In this document: positions 15,123 to 19,608 of the stretch, one piece after another | How the letters are laid out: each line of letters opens with the position of its first letter | Position numbering within the stretch: the stretch's first letter is position 1 | From: Opitutia bacterium UBA7374 | GTDB taxonomy: Bacteria; Verrucomicrobiota; Verrucomicrobiia; Opitutales; Coraliomargaritaceae | Reading direction: 5' to 3' | Assembly: GCA_002469895.1 (NCBI GenBank) | Contig: DKOA01000017.1 | Coordinates: 6,164 to 25,771, forward strand | DNA: 19,608 bases | Position numbers and translations under genes: made by a program | The notes under the pieces: model-generated | What the model saw: only the letters and a program-made list of their open reading frames with translations | Databases searched by the model: none | What the model was told of the DNA's origin: nothing

Positions 15123-16316
15123 ATGGCCATCCAATCCATTCAAGACGTCAACCTCACCGGAAAGCGCGTCCTCGTACGTTGCGACTTTAATGTACCGCTG
15201 AAAGACGGTGCCGTTTCCGATGATTCCCGTATCGTTGCCGCACTGCCGACCATCCAGCACCTCATGGAACAAGGCGCGCGCGTTGTTCTTTGCAGTCATC
15301 TGGGTCGTCCCAAAGGCGAGCGCAAAGAAGAATTCAGCCTCGCTCCCGTGGCCGCTAGTCTGGCCGGCAAACTCCGCCGCCCGGTGTTTTTACTTTCAGA
15401 CTGTATTGGCCCCGATGTCGAAAGAGCGGTGGATGCACTGAGTGACGGCGATGTTGCACTGCTCGAAAACGTCCGATTCCACGCCGGCGAAACCGATAAC
15501 GATCCGGCCTTTGCCGCTGAACTGGCCAAGCTGGCTGACGCTTATGTAAATGACGCTTTCGGCACGGCACACCGCGCCCACGCCTCCACCGCCGGCGTCG
15601 CCGCACATCTTTCTCCCTGCGTTTGCGGACTTTTGATCGAGAAGGAACTCGCCTACCTCGGCGAAAAGACCGCCAGCCCGGAGCGTCCCTTCACCGTGAT
15701 TCTTGGCGGCGCCAAAGTATCCGATAAGATCAAGGTGATCGATTCACTTTTGGAAAAGGCCGACACCATCATCATCGGTGGCGCCATGGCCTATACCTTT
15801 GCACTCGCGGAAGGACGCAAAGTCGGAGAGTCCCTCAGTGAACCCGACCACATTCCGACTGCCCAGGCCGCCCTCGACAAGGCCGCCGCCAAGGGCGTCA
15901 AATTCCTCCTGCCTCTGGACAACCTCGCGGTCAAGGATCTCGACTTCGGCGCCGGCACAGTTGGCGATTCCCAATACTTTGAAGGCAACATCGAAGATGG
16001 CTGGGAAGGCGTTGACATCGGCCCCAAGAGCATCGAGCTGTTTAAAGCCGAAGTAGCCGCCGCAAAGACCGTTCTTTGGAATGGCCCCATGGGTATCTTT
16101 GAGATCGATGCCTGCAACAAGGGCACCTTTGCCGTGGCCGAAACCATCGCGCAATCCGACGGCACCTCCATCATCGGTGGTGGCGATTCGGTCAAGGCCA
16201 TCAAAATGTCCGGACACAGCGATAACGTCACCTTTATGAGCACCGGAGGCGGCGCCTCCCTCGAATTCCTCGAAGGCAAGACCCTTCCCGGAATCGCTGC
16301 GCTCGACCAAAAATAA
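15123..16316 (+). CDS. pgk: Phosphoglycerate kinase
   Basis: Transfers the acyl phosphate of 1,3-bisphosphoglycerate to ADP. The 397 residues are the usual length. The N-terminal substrate domain shows RVLVRCDFNVPL (15-26) and SHLGRPKG (58-65). The middle and C-terminal nucleotide domain shows ILGGAKVSDKI and the glycine-rich loop GGGDSVKAI followed by STGGGASLEFLEGKTLPG near the end. It is 100 bp after gap, separated by a terminator, and 23 bp before tpiA, with which it is surely cotranscribed. A separate pgk promoter would have to lie in the short stretch after the terminator; none is obvious. Confidence 0.98.
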   Translation: MAIQSIQDVNLTGKRVLVRCDFNVPLKDGAVSDDSRIVAALPTIQHLMEQGARVVLCSHLGRPKGERKEEFSLAPVAASLAGKLRRPVFLLSDCIGPDVERAVDALSDGDVALLENVRFHAGETDNDPAFAAELAKLADAYVNDAFGTAHRAHASTAGVAAHLSPCVCGLLIEKELAYLGEKTASPERPFTVILGGAKVSDKIKVIDSLLEKADTIIIGGAMAYTFALAEGRKVGESLSEPDHIPTAQAALDKAAAKGVKFLLPLDNLAVKDLDFGAGTVGDSQYFEGNIEDGWEGVDIGPKSIELFKAEVAAAKTVLWNGPMGIFEIDACNKGTFAVAETIAQSDGTSIIGGGDSVKAIKMSGHSDNVTFMSTGGGASLEFLEGKTLPGIAALDQK

Positions 16317-16339
16317 ACCACATTTAACAACCTATTCTT

Positions 16340-17116
16340 ATGAGCAACTCGCGGAAATATCTGATCGCCGGCAATTGGAAAATGAACTGCAACGCAGGCG
16401 AAGGGGCCGCCCTGGCCTCTGAAATCGTCGCTGAAGTCGGTCAACAGACCGATGTCAATGTATGCTTCTGTCCCGCCTTTACCGCATTGGAGACCGTCTC
16501 CAAAGAGCTGAGCGATTCCAATATCGCACTCGGTGCACAAAACATGCACTTCGAAGCATCCGGCGCCTACACCGGTGAAGTCTCCGCCGAGATGCTGCGT
16601 CACCTCTTCGTCAGTTACGTCATCCTCGGACACTCCGAACGCCGCGAGTACTTCGGTGAGACCGATGTCGTGGTCAATCAGAAGACCCGCGCTGCCCTCG
16701 CGGCCAACCTCAAGCCCATCGTATGCGTCGGCGAAAGCCTCGAGCAACGTGAAGCCGATGAAACTATCGCAGTGATCAAGACACAGGTGGAAGCCGGGCT
16801 GGCAGGCGTCACCGCAGAAGAATCCGAAGCCCTCGTCGTTGCCTATGAACCCATCTGGGCCATCGGTACGGGCAAGACAGCCACGCCCGAAATGGCCGAG
16901 GCCGTACATCTCGAGATTCGCAACTGCCTTGCCGGACTACTCGGCGAAGAAGCCGCCGGCAAGATCCGCATCCTTTACGGAGGTTCGATGAAACCGGAAA
17001 ATGCCGATGCACTCCTCGCCCAGGAAAACATCGACGGTGGCCTCATTGGAGGTGCCTCCCTCAAGGCACAATCCTTTGCCAGCCTTGTACACAGCGCGGC
17101 CAAGCTCGCACAGTAG
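16340..17116 (+). CDS. tpiA: Triosephosphate isomerase
   Basis: Interconverts dihydroxyacetone phosphate and glyceraldehyde 3-phosphate. The 258 residues form the normal TIM barrel. Active-site residues are Asn12 and Lys14 in AGNWKMN, His98 in ILGHSERR and Glu170 in AYEPIWAIGTG. The flexible loop 6 follows Glu170, and phosphate-binding ILYGGSMKP (211-219) and GGLIGGASL (233-241) are intact. It is the last gene of the glycolytic cluster. No secG follows, unlike many genomes, and no clear intrinsic terminator is found within 100 bp. Confidence 0.98.
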   Translation: MSNSRKYLIAGNWKMNCNAGEGAALASEIVAEVGQQTDVNVCFCPAFTALETVSKELSDSNIALGAQNMHFEASGAYTGEVSAEMLRHLFVSYVILGHSERREYFGETDVVVNQKTRAALAANLKPIVCVGESLEQREADETIAVIKTQVEAGLAGVTAEESEALVVAYEPIWAIGTGKTATPEMAEAVHLEIRNCLAGLLGEEAAGKIRILYGGSMKPENADALLAQENIDGGLIGGASLKAQSFASLVHSAAKLAQ

Positions 17117-17510
17117 GCAGCGTAGATTCGGTTGCGCTTCGCGCTTCGTCTTCCTTGCGCATCGACATCCATGGCAGCAGCGCTCTAGTCTTTCCATACA
17201 TTCATCATAGAATGTTCTCCGGAAGCTCGTACTCAATGGTGGGCAACCGATTTCCTTTAACCCGAACTATGCAAACGGACTTTTTGAGCAATCGGATTCT
17301 ATTTGTAAGTGCCTTTATATCAGGCACATTTCTAATGCATCGCATTAGAAATGTGCTCACCAAGAGGGTGCTCAAAAATTCCTTAGGCGACCAAGGCACA
17401 TGGCTGCCTGTCAGGTCAGCAGTCACGTATGTTTATACGCTCCCTCGGCCTTCAGTTGCCGAGCACTTTGCTCATCCTATTGAATAATCCGGGTTTAATC
17501 CGTCCTCACC
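17117..17510. other. Non-coding region tpiA to trmL
   Basis: 394 bp, AT-richer than its surroundings and without a believable gene; reading frames here run through the inverted repeats and resemble nothing. It contains a 6-bp inverted repeat ACATTC/GAATGT (17198-17215) and a nested inverted-repeat element (17277-17382). A CTCGGC/GCCGAG hairpin (17444-17463) follows. It must also hold the tpiA transcript end and the trmL promoter, neither of which I can place. Confidence 0.75.
17277..17382. repeat. Nested inverted-repeat element
   Basis: The outer arms TTTTTGAGCA (17281-17290) and TGCTCAAAAA (17369-17378) are perfect complements, and GGA/TCC pairs extend them after one mismatch. Inside lies a perfect 15-bp hairpin, GCACATTTCTAATGC (17324-17338) with its complement at 17342-17356 and a 3-nt ATC loop. 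GTGCC (17309-17313) can instead pair with GGCAC (17323-17327), competing with that hairpin. GTGCTCA is directly repeated at 17353 and 17368. It may be a MITE/REP-like element or a structured RNA. Confidence 0.8.
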
Positions 17511-17963
17511 GTGCTGCACATCGTCCTCTTCAATCCTGAAATCCCACAGAACACCGGTAACATCGGGCGGCTCTGTGCGATTACCGACACGCGCCTCCAT
17601 CTCATTCATCCCCTCGGTTTCAACATTACCGACAAACAGATCCGGCGCAGCGGGATGGATTACTGGCACAGCCTCGACCTGCACCACCACGACGACTGGA
17701 AAGCATTTCAGGCCAGCCAGGAAAAACCGGAGAGACTGTGGCTCTTTACCACTCGGGCAGAGAAAGCCTACTGGGATGCCGAATATGCCGACGGCGACGG
17801 GCTCGTCTTTGGCAATGAAGGCCATGGCGCCCCTGATTGGCTCCATCAGGAAATCGGCGAAAATCGCATCACCATCCCGCAGGCCAATCCCGAACTCCGC
17901 TCCCTCAATCTGTCTACCGCTGCCGGCATCGCTACCTACGAAGCACTCCGGCAACTGCGCTAA
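17511..17963 (+). CDS. trmL: tRNA (cytidine/uridine(34)-2'-O)-methyltransferase TrmL
   Basis: SPOUT-class enzyme that methylates the 2'-O of the wobble base 34 in certain tRNA-Leu isoacceptors using S-adenosylmethionine. At 150 residues it is the minimal catalytic-domain form typical of TrmL, lacking an RNA-binding extension. The three trefoil-knot motifs are present: NPEIPQNTGNIGR (8-20), LVFGNEGHG (98-106) and RSLNLSTAAGIATYEAL (130-146). The start is a GTG directly followed by the conserved LHIVLFNPE strand, so no upstream start is needed; no Shine-Dalgarno is seen. Confidence 0.94.
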   Translation: MLHIVLFNPEIPQNTGNIGRLCAITDTRLHLIHPLGFNITDKQIRRSGMDYWHSLDLHHHDDWKAFQASQEKPERLWLFTTRAEKAYWDAEYADGDGLVFGNEGHGAPDWLHQEIGENRITIPQANPELRSLNLSTAAGIATYEALRQLR

Positions 17964-17999
17964 GCCGAAAATCGCACCGCTTCGGCGAAACGATTTTTT
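17964..17999 (+). terminator. Terminator-like structure after trmL
   Basis: AAAATCG (17968-17974) pairs with CGATTTT (17991-17997), enclosing a small CCG-CTT-CGG stem, and the T-run reaches 17999. An alternative stem, GCCGAA (17964-17969) with TTCGGC (17981-17986), shares bases and is mutually exclusive. It begins immediately after the trmL stop codon. Confidence 0.65.
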
Positions 18000-18153
18000 G
18001 TTGTTTCCGGCGGAAGAGCTTATGCATTTTTCGGAACGCAGCCTCTGGGCCTTCGTTTTCGCAAAAGCTCCGGCCCACATCCGCGCCATCGCCCAATCCA
18101 GCCCGCGCCTTGCCCGTGACACTGCTAAACCGGTGAGATGTCCGGGCGATCAA

Positions 18154-19506
18154 TCAGTCAGCCGCATCGTCCGAGTGCTGCAGATCCACCCGAATGCTCT
18201 CGGCGATCCGCTGACTACTCCCCCGGTTGCGCTCATGCCAGGCCCGGCCCGCCGCACCCATTGCAGAAAGCGCCTCCGGATCGTTCGCCAGTTTCAGCGA
18301 TTGACCCGATAAATCCGCCGCATCTTTTACCGTGCAGGCCGCTCCGTTGCGCAGTAGTGCCGCGACCACCGCCTTGAAATTCTTCATTTCCGGCCCCATC
18401 AGCACCGGAATGCCCGTGCCCGCCGCCTCAATCGGAGTTTGTCCGCCCTGATTCGGCAGCAAGCTCTTGCCCACAAAAGCCAGGTCCGCCGCGTGCAGCA
18501 AGGTGGCGAGTTCCCCCGTCGTATCCGCCAGATGAATTCGCAGGCCATTTGCCGGAGTCTCTCCCGTCGAGCGTTGGTGCCAAGGCAGGTCTTGTCCCTC
18601 CAGTAGGCGTACGATCTCATGGGCCCGCTCAGCATGTCGCGGTACCAGTAGGAGGCGACAGTCGACTCCTGCTTCGATCAAGGCTCTTTGTGTTGTCAAC
18701 AAGGCCGCTTCTTCTCCCGGCCAAGTCGAGGCCCCGACGAGAACAAAACAGTTGTCTCCGGTGTCCGTAGTAAATCCAAGCGCCTCTCGCAAAGCGGCTC
18801 GCTCTGCAGACTCCGGCTTCGGCCCGAGATCCACGTCCAGCTTGATACTGCCCGTCGCCACTGTCCGCTCCGGCGTCGCACCCAGTTCCAGAAGCCTCTG
18901 CTGATCCTGTTGGCTCGCCGCATAAATATGGACCAACTGACTGAGCAGCCATTGAGCCAATGGACGGCACTTCCCATAACGGGCAAAACTCTTGTCTGAA
19001 ACCCGTGCATTCACCAGAAAAGCCGGCACACCCTTTTTTCGGGCGCGGTGCAAATGCTCCGGCCACAACTCGCTCTCCGTCAGAATGACCGCATCCGGCC
19101 GGATGCGCCCCCAGGCCAGAGCCGAAAAGAACCAGAAATCCAGCGGGAAAATACCGATCGCCAGAGCGATCTCCGGGTAACGTTTCCTCGCCTCGGCAAA
19201 GCCCGTGCTCGTTGTCGTCGTCAGGACGATTTCCATATCGTGGTTTTTTTGCAGCGCATTGATCAATGGACCGATCGCCAGCACTTCACCCACGCTCACC
19301 GCCTGCAACCAGATCCGTTGCTTGCCCGGAGCGGTCGCCGGCAAATGCGGAAAAAAGCCAAAGCGCTGGGAAAACCCCTTCCCGTAGCCCCCCCGCCGAA
19401 GCATACGCAGCCCGTAGTAGGGCAGGGCGAGCAGAAGCAGCGGAATAAAGAGGAAGCGGTAGAGGAAGATCACGACGGCAACAGATAAGACGCAGAGACT
19501 CTTCAT
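18154..19506 (-). CDS. waaA: 3-deoxy-D-manno-octulosonic acid (Kdo) transferase WaaA/KdtA
   Basis: Inner-membrane GT-B glycosyltransferase (family GT30) that adds Kdo from CMP-Kdo to the lipid A precursor. The 450 residues start with a membrane anchor at about 8-30. The acceptor domain shows IWLQAVSVGE (65-74), where Glu74 corresponds to the catalytic base, then TESELWP and NARVSDKSF. The donor domain shows GSIKLD, GASTWPGEE and VPRHAERAHE. It ends with DTTGELATLLHAADLAFVGK and a PNQGGQTPIEAAGTGIPVL segment in place of the more common GGHNPLEPA version. The protein implies a lipopolysaccharide-bearing outer membrane. It is convergent with trmL and divergent from a tRNA-Ser gene. I cannot tell whether it adds one or two Kdo residues. 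Confidence 0.96.
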   Translation of the reverse strand: MKSLCVLSVAVVIFLYRFLFIPLLLLALPYYGLRMLRRGGYGKGFSQRFGFFPHLPATAPGKQRIWLQAVSVGEVLAIGPLINALQKNHDMEIVLTTTTSTGFAEARKRYPEIALAIGIFPLDFWFFSALAWGRIRPDAVILTESELWPEHLHRARKKGVPAFLVNARVSDKSFARYGKCRPLAQWLLSQLVHIYAASQQDQQRLLELGATPERTVATGSIKLDVDLGPKPESAERAALREALGFTTDTGDNCFVLVGASTWPGEEAALLTTQRALIEAGVDCRLLLVPRHAERAHEIVRLLEGQDLPWHQRSTGETPANGLRIHLADTTGELATLLHAADLAFVGKSLLPNQGGQTPIEAAGTGIPVLMGPEMKNFKAVVAALLRNGAACTVKDAADLSGQSLKLANDPEALSAMGAAGRAWHERNRGSSQRIAESIRVDLQHSDDAAD

Positions 19507-19544
19507 TCCAAGGTTCTTTTGCGGCAGGGGCCATCCCTTTATGA

Positions 19545-19573
19545 TTGACCTGCCAGTACTGCCTTCCTTTGTT
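19545..19573 (+). promoter_or_regulatory. Candidate promoter of the tRNA-Ser gene
   Basis: TTGACC (19545-19550, 5/6 to the -35 consensus) is followed after 17 bp by TTTGTT (19568-19573, a weak -10), placing the start just before the tRNA 5' end. The spacing is good but the -10 is poor. Confidence 0.3.
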
Positions 19574-19586
19574 CAACAGCTTCCGA

Positions 19587-19608
19587 GGAGAGGTGACAGA
19601 GTGGCCGA
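19587..19608 (+). tRNA. tRNA-Ser, 5' part only (cut by window end)
   Basis: The last 22 bases begin GGAGAGGTG, then CAGAGTGG and CCGA. This fits the acceptor strand, the U8 position and the D-arm of bacterial tRNA-Ser. The anticodon lies beyond the window, so the isoacceptor cannot be told. The identity rests on resemblance of the 5' half only. Confidence 0.75.

Noticed and set aside
15791..16909. 372-codon minus-strand open frame spanning pgk and tpiA
   Set aside because: It runs opposite two unmistakable glycolytic genes and across their junction; the product has no plausible fold signature.
17444..17463. CTCGGC/GCCGAG hairpin upstream of trmL considered as a terminator
   Set aside because: It is followed by GC-mixed sequence without a T-run; it may be structural but is not an intrinsic terminator.
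17155..17487. Open frames on both strands in the tpiA-trmL region (17155-17487 plus, 17205-17426 minus)
   Set aside because: Both run through the perfect inverted repeats, have no Shine-Dalgarno or family resemblance, and the strand symmetry explains their openness.
17575..18312. 245-codon plus-strand frame overlapping trmL and waaA
   Set aside because: Arg/Pro/Ser-rich frame-shifted reading of trmL and antisense of waaA; typical shadow.

Overview
The window is about 19.6 kb of dense, Gram-negative chromosomal DNA (about 53% GC by eye) with ordinary housekeeping content and no insertion sequence, phage gene or CRISPR array that I can see. Lipid A glycosylation (waaA), a secretin-based type II secretion system and a TolB-like protein show that the cell has an outer membrane. 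The combination of protein variants and the near absence of Shine-Dalgarno sequences suggests a member of the PVC group, most likely Verrucomicrobiota (Opitutia-like). That placement is inferred from overall protein character, not from a marker gene.

Positions 1-7365 (minus strand) hold one tightly packed type II secretion operon in the order gspG-H-I-J-K-L-M-D. It covers the major and minor pseudopilins, the two inner-membrane assembly proteins and the outer-membrane secretin. The ATPase GspE, the platform GspF and the prepilin peptidase are not in the window. A 10-bp tandem repeat lies across the gspD stop codon at the window edge.

Positions 7536-9781 hold translation and proteostasis genes. 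rpmI-rplT (L35 and L20, plus strand) end at a very strong hairpin terminator shared with the converging clpP-rpiB pair (minus strand). A lone rpmG (L33, zinc-free type) follows with its own terminator.

Positions 9817-13689 hold a small uncharacterised protein, an Mrp/ApbC P-loop ATPase lacking the usual CxxC, a TolB-like six-bladed propeller protein, and an acyl-lipid/acyl-CoA desaturase with an unusual helical C-terminal tail.

Positions 13997-17116 hold a glycolytic cluster gap-pgk-tpiA (plus strand) covering the triose-phosphate steps of glycolysis. A textbook intrinsic terminator sits between gap and pgk. The 307-bp region upstream of gap carries a terminator-like hairpin with an upstream complementary segment, resembling an attenuator or a small-RNA gene.

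Positions 17117-17510 are non-coding and hold a compact nested inverted-repeat element, including a perfect 15-bp stem with a 3-nt loop. After it come trmL (tRNA wobble 2'-O-methyltransferase), convergent waaA (Kdo transferase), and the first 22 nt of a tRNA-Ser running off the right edge.

I see no clearly novel multi-gene system. The most interesting signals are non-coding: the 17.28-17.38 kb inverted-repeat element, the attenuator-like region upstream of gap, and the genome-style lack of Shine-Dalgarno sites.
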